A DNA stretch of 64,000 nt. Source: Clytia hemisphaerica (Eukaryota > Cnidaria > Hydrozoa > Leptothecata > Clytiidae). The position numbers and the translations under genes are program-made. Under the pieces are notes generated by a model. That model did no database searches. It saw only the letters and a list, made by a program, of their open reading frames with translations, and was not told the origin of the DNA. Where the stretch lies: positions 461,531 through 525,530 of the forward strand of contig CACVBU010001128.1 in the NCBI GenBank assembly GCA_902728285.1, read 5' to 3'. Positions 16,771 through 27,929 of this stretch are shown in pieces (within the stretch, counting starts at the first letter, position 1; each line of letters begins with the position of its first letter).

Positions 16771-16968
16771 ACTAGTACAAATTTGCAATTTTCAAGGTTT
16801 TCAAACCCCGGTTACACTAATAGTGAAATCTCTCACAAAATTTAATTATTATGACTACTTTATGTATGCAAAAAAATTTCTTTTTAAGAATAAGTACATG
16901 TCTTCATCAATGTGACTGGAAAGGAACGATGAACAGTGTGACCGAAAAAAGTGAAACATTACTTTCTA

Positions 16969-17119
16969 CAGGGTGTCCAGAAAAAGAAGATCAAAACATG
17001 TCTTTAAATAGAGGTGTGATTTGTTTTATTGCGTATTTACAAAAGAAAAAGGAAGAAACACAAAATTTCTAATTCTGTATAATATGTTTTGATTTTCTCC
17101 TTTTTTTATGGACACCATG
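16969..17119. mobile_element. 151-bp mariner-like MITE
   Basis: The left end CAGGGTGTCCAGAAAAAG and the right end, read inverted, CATGGTGTCCATAAAAAA, are both flanked by TA. ATCAAAACAT is also shared in the subterminal arms. It lies just downstream of the last STARD10-like exon. Confidence 0.75.
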
Positions 17120-17335
17120 TATAAAATGAAATCCTCAGCACTCATTATCTCACTGGTATAATTTAATCAAGATGGAATTTTCTGTCCATTTAATAGATAT
17201 TCAATTTCTAAGTGACTAGAAATGGACTCTTAAAAGATATTGATTAATCAAGCCATATAAACCCTTTTAAGTGTGAGGATTTTGATTTAAATTCTATCCC
17301 TTTTTTCCCCGGACACACTGCACAGAAAGTGTTTA

Positions 17336-20300
17336 TCATTCATCACTCCCATTGGATATCTTTTCTTCCATTTCAGCGTTTGTTTCATCAATATCTTCAT
17401 CTATCATCTCAAAGCCATCATCATCATTTGAATTGCATGATGGGATGTCTTTTCGATCTAACAAAGGAAGTTTATTGTGTTCAGGCTCCAACCATGGTTT
17501 ATGTGCAGCGCCACTCTTCTTGTGCCATTTCTCGTATCCCAATGTCGTTTTATAGAGTTTCTTCATTATCTGTCAGATAAAAACAATGTAAAGGAAAAAG
17601 GCTTTTTTGCTCGTTTTTGACAATTATAACATGAGATTTACTGTCTACGTAACTTTTCAATGAATGTATTGTTTTTGTACATATTTGAAAATATTTTTGA
17701 TTTTTGTTACATACCGTATTATTACTTCAGGGCCGTTTAAAAGAAGAGTGCATTTCTGTAAAAGTTTTTAACAAAAGTTACTTGGATAAAACGAATAGGA
17801 ACCTTATTTTGCCTTTTCGTTTTTCTCTCAGTACAAATATGTCATTTTAGAGATGGAAAAATTGATACACCCCTTCTAATAGAACCGATAGGATCTTTTC
17901 AGCCAGTGGAGCTCAATGGGGATTAACATACCCGTGTTTTTAACGCGAGTTGCCCAAATTGACAGAGTTGAGCTTTTAGGAGGAGGGGACTTATTTCGGG
18001 ACTTTGAAATTCATTGTCCTCAAGCCAGAAAATTCAGTGGGGATGGAAAAAGTGTCACAGTATTTTGCAGTGAGGATTTGCTTATTTGATTTCAGCGGGG
18101 ACAAAAATTAGGGTATAATTTTCCAGTGGGGACGATATTTTGGCCAATTTTTCCAGAAGGAAAGGGTCCCAATGGATCTATGAGAACGGGGTGTATTGAT
18201 CAATTCGTACTGTTTTATAAAACAATTTATTTTCCTCTATTAAATTCTCTTACCCTAGGTGCCATTGAAGTTGACAAGAAATTGACGAACCATTTTGGTA
18301 ATTTCCCTGAAAAGGAAAGAATTTCATTCTAAAAATTCAGTCAAAGGACGAAGAGGTTGGGAGTTGGTAGCAAGAGGTATTGAAAAAAAATATTACATTA
18401 TACCAGGTGTACCACAAATAAGTTAACCTCTCGGATTTGATATTGTAGGCAATAGAAAAGAGATTTTTCAAAGATTATTTCGGATCATTCAGTGGAAAGC
18501 CTAACTTAAAATTTGGTGTATTAATTTTTGATTTTACTTCATTTGTTCAAACGTTATGTTCAAAAACCTAAAATGTCAATTTAAAAAAATGTCAAAAAGG
18601 CTAAAAACAAGGGTATCGTTTTATGAGAGAAAGGACTTCTTTTACCAAAACATTAAAGTACAAAGTCTTGCTCCTTGTAACACTCTTTATGTTTTCTTTA
18701 TCTCTCTTGCTTTTTTTACTTCTGTTTTCCCCTTGGGCATAAACAAGATGCAGAATGCTTCAACCCCCAAAAAAGTTTCAACATCTTTCCAAGAGTTTCC
18801 GAAAGTTTTCTATGTGTACATCATCGTTGAGAAAGGTGGAGAAGGTGAAAGTTTTGAGAAAAATGCCTTGTTTGAACTGTTGCAGCTCATCCTGATTCAC
18901 CCTGTATTTACAGGGATGCTTAACTTTGTAAATAAGTGCTTGTTACATAATGGAAATACATTTCCTGATGCATAAAATCGTTTTGTGTCCCTATTCATTA
19001 CAATCAATTTAATACTCGCTTTTCGCCTTTTTTGACATTTTTTAAAATTGATATTTTTTTAAATTGACATTTTAGGTTTTTGAACATAACTTTTGAACCA
19101 ATGAAGTAAAATTATACACCAAATTTTAAGTTAGGCTTTCCTCTGAATGATTCCAAAACAATCTTTGAAAAATCTCTTTTCTACTGCCTACATTATATCA
19201 AATCAAAGAGGGTAACTTATTTGTGGCACACCCGGTATGATATACGGTAGCCATATTTCTCTTACCTTTAGGGTCTGTTTGCGTTAAGAAGATCATTTGT
19301 GTAGTGTTTTTGTCGAGTTTTTTACCATAGTAGCCAGTCAAGTATGATATTGAGCGAACGTAATTCTTGCGAACAGGTACCGCCTTTAAAAAGATCAGTT
19401 TGATAACAGTTTTAAGCTCTTTTAAAGTTTAAGATCAAGAAAACAATACAGTCTTTCCCTGATTCATATCGCTGCCATCGAGGCAAAAGGTTTAATCTCA
19501 AAATTAAAGTTTGAGAAAACTGAGACTTTTTGCTTTGCTAACATGAAATTTTGAGATTAGCCCTTTTCTTTTGTAGACAGGACCCTCCTTCTCACAAAAA
19601 GAAAATGGTCAATTTCAGTTTTTTAAAATTAGCAAAACAAAAAATATCAATTTTCTCAGTCACCGAATTTGAGATTGAATCTTTTGCCTCAATGGTAGAG
19701 ATATGGGAATATTCCAGAAAAGAACAAAATACTTGAATGTCGACATTAAAAACATGGAAATTATCAAATGAAGAAGGTAGAAGATGAGTATGAAATGAAT
19801 GAATCAAAATCGAAGGAATATTGTGAAATTTACGTAGCCAACGAAGGGAGGTAATCGAAGCAGGGAATAATGACAGTGTTGCAAATCTAAGAAAAGGTAC
19901 ATCATTTTCTCCTGGATTACCAACTTACGTTGTGTTCAACAGAATGGTTGAAGATCATAAATTCTTTGTCCGTCTTTTTCCACGTTCTCAATAAACACCA
20001 ATCTCGAAACTTCAGTGGTGGTGGCATTTTGGCTGAAAAGAGTTCATACATAAATTACCTTATGTGAAATAACTTTGCCGCAATTCTCACCAGAATGAAG
20101 GCTCTACATAAATTTCAAAAATAACCCCTAGTTATTGATTTAAATCTTAATTTGCGAAAAAATATGTCGATTTATTCTGTCATTCACCAAAATTAGATTG
20201 CAAAATGGATGACATGTCAAATTCAGTTCATGTTAAGGCTAGCTTGCAATAGATACATTGTACTAGGTATGCATATAAGCTATTCGTGGGATAGAGAAGG

Positions 20301-23300
20301 CCTAAAAGATCTGTCTGTTGTAAAGATTAGATTAAACCACAACATGGTCATTTTCGGGATGAGAAATGGCCATTTTCGGGGTTGGGATTTTCCCTAGAAA
20401 AGTGAAACAACAACTACTTTTCCGAATTTCAGGGTGTAAAGTGACGATTTCTCAGGAAATCTGCATTACCCAACAACTCTGTCGTGTACTTGCGCTACTT
20501 TGATAATCCCGGCACTTTGTCAGAACATCGGAGCTGCACTTGAGAGTCAACTTACTGACCTCAAACCTGTCTCACCGATCCACTGAGCCCATGCGACATA
20601 AGTCCATTGCGAACGAATGAGGCCGGGCGGACGCCTGACCTTTAGCTTTGTGTTACACACTGACCGATTTGTTCAGTTACAAATTGAACACTTTTAACTA
20701 AATAACCACTTGTGGTTTTGAAAGAAAATTCTTGCAGATGCGTAACTCAGAAATTCCAGGCCTGGGGAAGGCCCATTTTCGGGGTAGGTTTTCAAATCTG
20801 ATTTTTTGAAAAATAAATCCCAACCCGAGAAATCCCAGGCCTGAATGATGGCCATTTTCGGGGTGGGAAAGTTTGTATAAAGATTTTCCCATGGTTGTAA
20901 AATGGCCAAAATCACCCCCGAAATTTAATTGAAATATATAATCGTTAAAAAGTCTCATGGTTAAAAAAGATCCCATCCTGAAAAAGACCATTTCCCAGGC
21001 CTGGGATTTTGAGATTTTTTCCTGTGTACATAAGCTCGGTATTGTGTGTGGTAGCTCCCAAAACTCCCTTTTGTTGAACTAAAGTAAATTCTAAGATTTG
21101 TAATGATATATGCAAATTATTGATATTTAAATGCAACATTTTCATCTCATTTTCGAAGTTTTTATCAAAAATGCTATGGCTAACAGCCAGCGAAAGATCT
21201 GCATTGCGTTTCAAAGCTTGTATTTCAAAGAAAGCCCGAGATGTGCTTAGTGGAGCTCAAATTGCAGATGTAGAACGATAAACTCGGTATATATTCAATC
21301 GCCATCTGGATAAAGCTCAGATTATCGGTCTTACGTGGAAATTTGTCAAAGTACGCACGTTTTTATATCGGTTGACATGCTATAGAACGTCACTGTAAGT
21401 TGGGATATTTCATTCCGTTTCTTGGTGTTGAAAATATTCATTGATATGTTAAGAATTAGGATATCTATATTTTGTACGGGATAATATGAGTCTTTCGCGG
21501 GCTATTTAAGTTATGGGTACAAAAAGTACGAAATCCATGCGACCTAAAGTTGTTAAGAACTCGATTAGAAATTGAGCAATTTCGTAGAATGGAGCCGAAA
21601 GATTACGCTTATTTAAAGCAAAATCTCAACCCCACTTAGCTAACGAGGATGCTCGAATTGTGCTTTTGCGTCACTTTCCAACTAAAAATATTTAACGTCA
21701 AATAATATCTTTTTAACATTCAAAATTAAAAAGACAAATTTATAACTTCATTTATTGTTTCTTCATTGATGAAATTCAGACGGTTTCAAGATTGAAAAAA
21801 ATTGTTTTTTTGGATTTCACAATGAAGAGTTGAGATTTTGTTTAAAATAGATTGTTAAATTAGAAACAAAATGTTCTTTAGAAAATTGCAAGCAGACGTA
21901 AGTTTTTTCACGACAAAATTTATCTAACGATTCTTTGATATTGTAAATTTGTATTCGTTAGCATTCCTAACAAAAACATAGGAGCTGGAAGACGTAGGAT
22001 ATCCTTGTCAAATTCTAAGAATAAACAAACACATCTAGGATTAAACAATTTAGGATTACTTAATTGTCTTTAAATTTATCGCAGTATAGTTCTATTTTTT
22101 TTAAAGAACGTGAAATCTACGAACTTTTCATAATTTTTTAAACATTCAATCTTCAGAAATTTAAAGCAGTTGACAGCGAACGTAGCGTCGACAAAGATAA
22201 TAGAAACCCAACTGGTCAAGATGTTGCAGAGTTTAGCAGCTCTACCAAGATTCGCCAACCCAAAGGATACAATTTCTACAGAGAGAAATACGTTCTGGGC
22301 GCTATCACCCTTTTCGCCATTTCCACCTTCGGAAAACACTCTATCGTGGAGCATGTTTTGAAAATGTAAGTACAGTGCAACCCTATTGCCTTCTGTCGGG
22401 TAAGAAAAGTGCAGGATAGTAATATACAGCTATGTAAGAAAAAATGTATACAGTAGTAGATGAATTAATTAAATGCTCTTACTAAAAAAGTTCTTGATCA
22501 TTTCAAAAAAAACTGAGGCTGAAATTGTCCTGAGCTTCAGTTAAACTTCAATCTTATGAAAAACATGTGTAATTCGTTTCCATTCGTATAATCAAACTAT
22601 TTCATTTATTTTCAGGTTTCCATCATTGGCAACACCTTCAGAACCATTGGTACCCACTCCTAACCCAGAAACAGTATCATTGAAAATGGGACTCAAATAC
22701 TTTACACTTGTCCACGTAATATTGGCAACCCTGATTACCCTCGCGTTATACATTCGAAACATTCCCGCCAAACATGGACACAAGAATCTAAAAAAGTATG
22801 CTGGTATCTTTTCAGCATTGGTATTTATCGTTATGGCTGGTCACGCTATACTGGCATCTCCAATGTAAGTAATTCTTGATGCTGCGTAAGAAGAGAGTTA
22901 ACGAGTTCTTTTGGGCTTAGCTTATTACAAATATGATTGTTGATAAGAAACGGGTCCTGCAAATTGAAGTAACCGATGTCTTACTTCGCTATTTTTCGTC
23001 GTCTCTCTTATCCTTACCAAATTGATCCTGGTATAACGGCAGGTTTTTATATGGCGAGCAATTAATCCCATAAAAAGAAAGCTGGAGTTTAGCCTAAGGT
23101 CGATCAATCGCTTTTAGTCTTCTCCATAATTTTCTACTTTTCCATTTTAAAGACAGACTTCCCTCTTTATTAAATTTTCTTTTCCTTCTTACACAGTGAG
23201 AAGCCCGTTGTAGAAAAACCTCCTGTTGTTAATGCAGACATGATGCAAACCGCACTAAAACACTATGAGTTGTTCCAAAAGGCTTTTGCACTGATCTGTT

Positions 23301-26300
23301 TCATTGGCTCCCTTGTACACGTGACGGCTACCCGATATAATTTCAAGCTGAGTTTAAGACAGAAGATTTTCTGTACGCTTTTCATGGTTGCTATGGTAAC
23401 CAGTATTTACTACGGCTTGATCTTACGGACTTCCGATGCAGACACGTAAGTCATTTTTCATATCTCACACTCCTGCCTCAGTGATCTGACAATAATTTTA
23501 AAGCCAGTGGATATTTCTCTCAGTGAAGACAATATTCCGGCCAATTTTTCCCTTTGTGAAGGAGTTTCATTTGGTCCGTGATACGAGGGTGTTATCTCGT
23601 AACGCTTTTGTGGGTGTTCCATAATACCAAAGGCGATATTCTTTGTTACTTACATATTACTACAATTCATATATACATAGTAATCAATATTTGCGTTCAA
23701 AATACGCCCGTGTGATCTTTCTCGGCCTCCTTGTTTTAGTGAGGGGGTGTTGGCAATAACCGACTTGAGTACCTCGAACATTACAACATTAAATTTTACA
23801 TTCTCACTGAAACTGAAATGCAACATGTGACGACAGGCTACAGAAATTTTAACGCGCATGTCTCACTGTCAATACTCTTTAAAAGCATCGAAGATGAATG
23901 GAAAACATCTTGAAATATTCAGCCTTCACGTTTCACTTAGACCCTGAAACAAGTCGACTAATTGACCAAATTTCTTTATTTACAGTGTCGAAGCCGTTAA
24001 CGATATCCCAAGCATACCAGACTTACAAAAGACAACTCGAACAATGAAATTGAACTATTACAAATTATTCCAATTTGTTTACATTTTGTTGTTTTGTGCT
24101 GGATACTATGTTTGTGACAAACCTATTGGCTATCAATTCAAAAGAGAGAAACATCTCTTGTGCGCCGTTGTTGTGGCCATTATGGTTTTATTTTGTACCT
24201 CAAAGATTTATTCTCCAGAGTAAGTGAAAGAAATCGATTTTGCTTATTGTACACTTTAAGTTCTTTATCCAGTTTCAAATCAGGTTTCAATTCTAAGCCC
24301 TGTTTGGCATACAAAGAAAATGGCTTAACAATATAGGTCTTTTAAAGCGGTCATGGGTTGTAATGCTTTTTAGCGGCATAGGTTCACCTTAAGTTTTAGC
24401 ATTGTGATTGAAACAATTGATTTTTTTTTATTTCGATTTTTTAGCTCGTACGCTATAGAACCTTACTCGCTCCCTCGAAATTACAGCAGTACCAGTAACA
24501 AAAACAGGTCTTTCTTGCAATATTTAACGATAAAAATCTTGAAATAATTCCTAGAATCAATAATTGAACGATTGAACTTTTAATTCCTCCATGGAAAGGG
24601 AATCCAGTGTTTAAGCTTAACATTGACCAATCACTTTCTCTCAAAAATTTTCTTCTCTCGACAGAATGGATAGCAATGTTCAACCAATCAATTCTGAATC
24701 ATCAACAACAGACATTGGAACAAACTGGTTCAGCATTTTCCAGACACTTTTCGTTGTCTTCCTTGGCTTTGGATCTCTGCTTATCAAAATTGAGAGCCTT
24801 ACATATGATGGCCGACGAAGATGTTGAAGATATCCGAAGATTAAAATTTTAATATGTTTTTCTAAATATTGTATTTCTTTATAGCTTTTTTTTAAATTTG
24901 CATTGCATATTTTATTTTAAATGCACTGCTATATAAATAGTATTGCACTTTTTTAAACTTTTTTTAACTTTAGGCATTGTATATTTTGATTTTAAATGCA
25001 CTGCTATATAATTCGTATTGCATTTTTCGCAAACTATTTTTCTCTTAATTTTTGGTATTGCATATCATTTTTATTGTAAATATGCACTGCCCTTGAACAA
25101 ACAATTTTTTTAATTCGTTGGACTACTATTAAATTTGTATATAAATTTTCTATAAAAACACTTAAAAAACAACAAATCTAGTCCCGTTATATTTGTTTAC
25201 TTTGCATTGAACACTAAGTATTTGCGTCTTTTGGATGGTTAACGATTGCAAACTGCGCTTGTATTATGATTAAAGAGTTTTTGTATCTACACTTTTGAGG
25301 ACGGCGGGTGACTAGAACAACCCGGAGGTCTGACCCGTGAAATCGAAGAAGCTAAAAGTGCTGATTTACCGTCGTCCAGTCAGTCACGATCTAGACAAAT
25401 TAGAACCTTACCGTCTCCGTCGCAGAAAAACGCACACATCACAGGAAAAAATTTTATAATCCCAGGTCAGGCCCATTCCAGGCCCATTTTCGGTGTGGGC
25501 TTTCAAATCTCTGATTTTTGGAAAAATAAATCTCACCCCGAAAATGACCATTTTACACCCCTGAGAAATCCCAGGCCTGGATAATGGCCATTTTCAGGGT
25601 GGAAAGTTTGTATAAAGATTTTCCCAGGGTTGTCAAATGGCCAAAATCACCCCCTAAATTTAATTGAAATATGTAATCGTTAAAAAGTCAGGTCTAAAAA
25701 GAATTCCACCCCGAAAACGACCATTTCCCAGGCGATCCCAATCAAAAATAAACCCCTGTTTTGTAACATTTTTACTGTCAGCCACTAAATTGACCATAAC
25801 TTGGGAAAATTATGTGGCTTTTACACTTAGGATTGCTTTGATGGTTAAGCTGAGGAAATTAGCTATCCATTGCATAAAGGGCGAATTTTTGTGGCTTACT
25901 TAAAGGGGAGTTACAAGCAAATGAAGTGTGGGCAAAAAATGTGGCTTACTGGTCATGTCGCTTACCTACCAAGAAATTTTGAAGGTTGAGTTCTCAATAA
26001 TAGAAACAGTCAGAAATATACTTTCTTTTCAGCATTGCCAGCAAAGGGCTAAATTTTTCATTAGCTGCACTGATTTGTGGCTTACAGTTTGTTAAGTGAG
26101 CAAAAATGTGGCTTACACAAGGGAGATATAGGTGAATAGGTGAATATAGGTGAATAGGTGAAATATAAGGTGAAATTTTATGTCTCACATTTTTTAAGTT
26201 TTTGGTACTCAATCATTAATACAATAATGACCGGTTAGTGAGGGCTGTACTGAGAAATATTTTCAGTAAAGCCCGAAAAAAAAAACGGTCATTATTGTAT

Positions 26301-27763
26301 TTGTTTACCGTTTCCTTCAGCTTCGATTGCTTTTTAGCGCTTTATCCAGGAAAATTGGGGAAAAAAGCGAGAAAAAAAACAAGCCAAAAGAGATCAAAAA
26401 TTGTTATAATTTCTGACGTCACAAATAAAAAATGAGAGAAATGATGTCAACGCATTGTTCATTTTCCTTTGGAAAAGTGACGTCACAATGAATTTTCCTA
26501 ACGACGGGCAACTACTCTGGGCAGTGTAGGCCCGTCGTCATGCGAAAAGAACCTATTGCATTGCGCAAAAAGTCGTGTAGCCCGCTTTGAAAAAGTAACC
26601 GGTTAACAATATGTAATAGTTATCGGACAGTTGCGAGTACAATATGAGAAATATTTTACGAGTTCTGAGATTTTTCCGTACAATATTTTCCGAGCCTTTA
26701 GACGAGGAAATCATAGGGAAAATCCGGAACAAAGAGTATTTGTAAGGCTTTACATAGAAATAGAAAAAGTGTCTCACCAGCGTACCATCCAATCACATTA
26801 TTATCGTTCAATTTACAAATATCATAAGAATTGGCCATATCTTTATCCCACACTTTACGATACTCAGGATCGTGTAATGCATCGTAAAGCGTTTCTAATG
26901 TCACATTCTCCATCGGGTACGAAACCTGAAAAAAAGTGATCAATTGTCAAGCTCGTTTATATTTATTCTACCATTGAGTCACCACAACTCGAACCAAGAA
27001 GTAAGTAAGTATATTCATCTGGTGGCTGTCGGCGGAGCCAGGAGTGAGGGAGTCTATCCCCTTTTCTATTTGCGCTAGACCTGGGAGATCGAATGCTGAG
27101 GTGGAGCGCCACACCTACTCTCAACTCCCAGTAACTTACCACCTAGATCAGATTACCCAATTTAAGCTACTCATCCGCTGAGTTTGCGGTGACCGGGGAT
27201 CGAAGGCAAATGCTCTACCGACTGAGCTACCCGGCCACCAACGAAGAACCAAGAAACTTAAATAAAAGAGACAGTTATAGAGGTTAACGATTTAAATAGA
27301 TTCTATTGTATTTTAAAAACATGCCTTCGTTTCATTGCATAAGCTACACAGTGGAAAGAAAGTAGTTATCAGCGATGTTTTTTTATAGCAAGCACAGCCT
27401 GGTAATTATTGGTCTTGCTGGTGGGTACTGATCGATCGACACAAACTTTGAGTCCTTGGAGTCTTATAGACGAAAATTAATAGTCTACTTCCCATCCAAC
27501 TCATTATCGAAGATTCAAATCGAAAATTCAAGTACGGTAAGCACAGATTCAGATTGTTTCTAGAGGAACTCTCAATATCTAGACCAATAAAAAGATGTTG
27601 AAAATACCTTAATCAATTTGATTCTTGATTCGTCCGTCCATCTGGTTTTGACGATGAGGTTGTTTTTATTATAAGAGTTTGTCCAACCGTCGTCGTTGTT
27701 GACCAAAGAGTGGAAATGTTCGAAATCTTTATCGGTTGAAACTCGAACTTCATTCACGTCCAT
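17336..27763 (-). CDS. STARD10: STARD10-like START-domain lipid-transfer protein, 6 coding exons
   Basis: START-domain proteins of the STARD2/10 group bind phosphatidylcholine and phosphatidylethanolamine in a hydrophobic pocket and move them between membranes. Coding exons in transcript order: 27763-27608, 26925-26778, 20032-19929, 19383-19266, 18306-18254, 17569-17336. All are joined by GT-AG introns in consistent phase and give 270 aa (human STARD10 is 291). Conserved runs are ETLYDALHDPEYRKVWDKDM in exon 2, PPPLKFRDW in exon 3, VRSISYLTGYY and LTQTDPKG in exons 4-5, LPKWFVN, and MKKLYKTTLGYEKW followed by KPWLEPEHNKLP in exon 6. The acidic Asp/Glu/Ser-rich tail resembles the phosphorylated C-terminus of STARD10 rather than the tail-less PCTP. 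Intron 2 (6.7 kb) hosts a whole gene on the opposite strand and intron 4 hosts a MITE. No defects are seen. Confidence 0.93.
18403..19235. mobile_element. TA-flanked MITE with 200-bp inverted arms in STARD10-like intron 4
   Basis: The left end CCAGGTGTACCACAAATAAG is mirrored by the right end (inverted, CCGGGTGTGCCACAAATAAG), flanked by TA at both sides. Arm similarity continues for about 200 bp, past AACCTAAAATGTCAATT. The 139-codon open frame at 18556-18975 starts inside one arm and has no family motifs; it is treated as fortuitous. Confidence 0.85.
20754..21011 (+). repeat. Dispersed repeat copy A (CCAGGCCTGGG type)
   Basis: A block rich in GGCCATTTTCGGGGT motifs and bounded by CCAGGCCTGGG at both ends. 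It is a direct copy of 25461-25741 and shares the run AAGTTTGTATAAAGATTTTC. A partial third copy lies at 20343-20398. Type of element unknown. Confidence 0.75.
21871..24827 (+). CDS. Multi-span membrane protein with three exon-encoded two-helix repeats, nested in the STARD10-like gene
   Basis: Seven coding exons with consensus splice sites: 21871-21897, 22157-22365, 22616-22864, 23197-23445, 23986-24219, 24445-24507, 24665-24827. They give 397 aa. About eight hydrophobic segments are visible: one in exon 2 (residues about 54-76), two in each of exons 3, 4 and 5, and one in the last exon (WFSIFQTLFVVFLGFGSLLI). Exons 3-5 (249, 249 and 234 nt) begin and end in the same phase and encode the same pattern: L-K/N-x-Y-x-L-F/V, helix, short basic loop with LKK, LRQK or KREK, second helix. 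The N-terminal 50 residues are polar and the C-terminus is short and basic. I do not recognise the family; Jagunal and other four-span ER proteins were considered without convincing match. The last exon also has a second open frame (to 24852) that phase rules out once exon 6 is included. Confidence 0.8.
24898..25092 (+). repeat. Short tandem repeat downstream of the nested membrane-protein gene
   Basis: Two to three degenerate units of about 75-90 bp, each containing GCATTGCATATTTT and AAATGCACTGCTATATAA. They probably lie in the 3' untranslated region. Confidence 0.7.
25461..25741 (+). repeat. Dispersed repeat copy B (CCAGGCCTGGG type)
   Basis: Same orientation and order as 20754-21011, with one extra 23-bp GACCATTTTACACCCC-like insertion. 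Copies A and B flank the nested membrane-protein gene as direct repeats. Confidence 0.75.
25745..26540. other. Intronic DNA with GTGGCTTAC motifs and a short hairpin
   Basis: GTGGCTTAC occurs several times between 25890 and 26115. A GGTGAATA microsatellite-like run lies at 26121-26175. ATACAATAATGACCG at 26217 is mirrored by CGGTCATTATTGTAT ending near 26301, a small MITE-like hairpin. GACGGGC is mirrored by GCCCGTC around 26504-26536. No exon seen. Confidence 0.5.
27003..27239 (-). mobile_element. tRNA-derived SINE in STARD10-like intron 1
   Basis: Read on the minus strand the 5' end is GGCCGGGTAGCTCAGTCGGT AGAGC, a near-perfect tRNA head with an A-box. TTCGATCCCCGGTCACC follows after only a few bases, so the anticodon arm region is collapsed. 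The body runs about 180 bp and ends in a (TTAC)n-type tail. GAACCAAGAA repeats at 26991-27000 and 27246-27255 as target duplication. Confidence 0.82.
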
Positions 27764-27929
27764 TTTTATCTTATATAAATCACTTCTGAGAAAAAATTTG
27801 TTAAATTTGAATATTGAACAGGTCAAACTCATTCCCAGGTCACGTCAAATAGAAGAGAAATTTCGTATCCAGCCAAACAAACAGATAACGAAACCAATAA
27901 TTTGGCTATTATTTGATTGAATTTGTGTT

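Noticed and set aside
18556-18975. 139-codon open frame with a hydrophobic segment
   Set aside because: It begins within the inverted arm of a MITE and lacks family motifs; treated as fortuitous.
22170-22361. 63-codon plus-strand frame and 92-codon minus-strand frame over exon 2
   Set aside because: Both are alternate frames of the true exon 22157-22365, whose phase is set by both neighbours.
24607-24852. 81-codon frame over the last exon of the nested membrane-protein gene
   Set aside because: When the 63-nt exon at 24445-24507 is included, phase selects the other frame, which encodes a clear membrane helix and stops at 24827.
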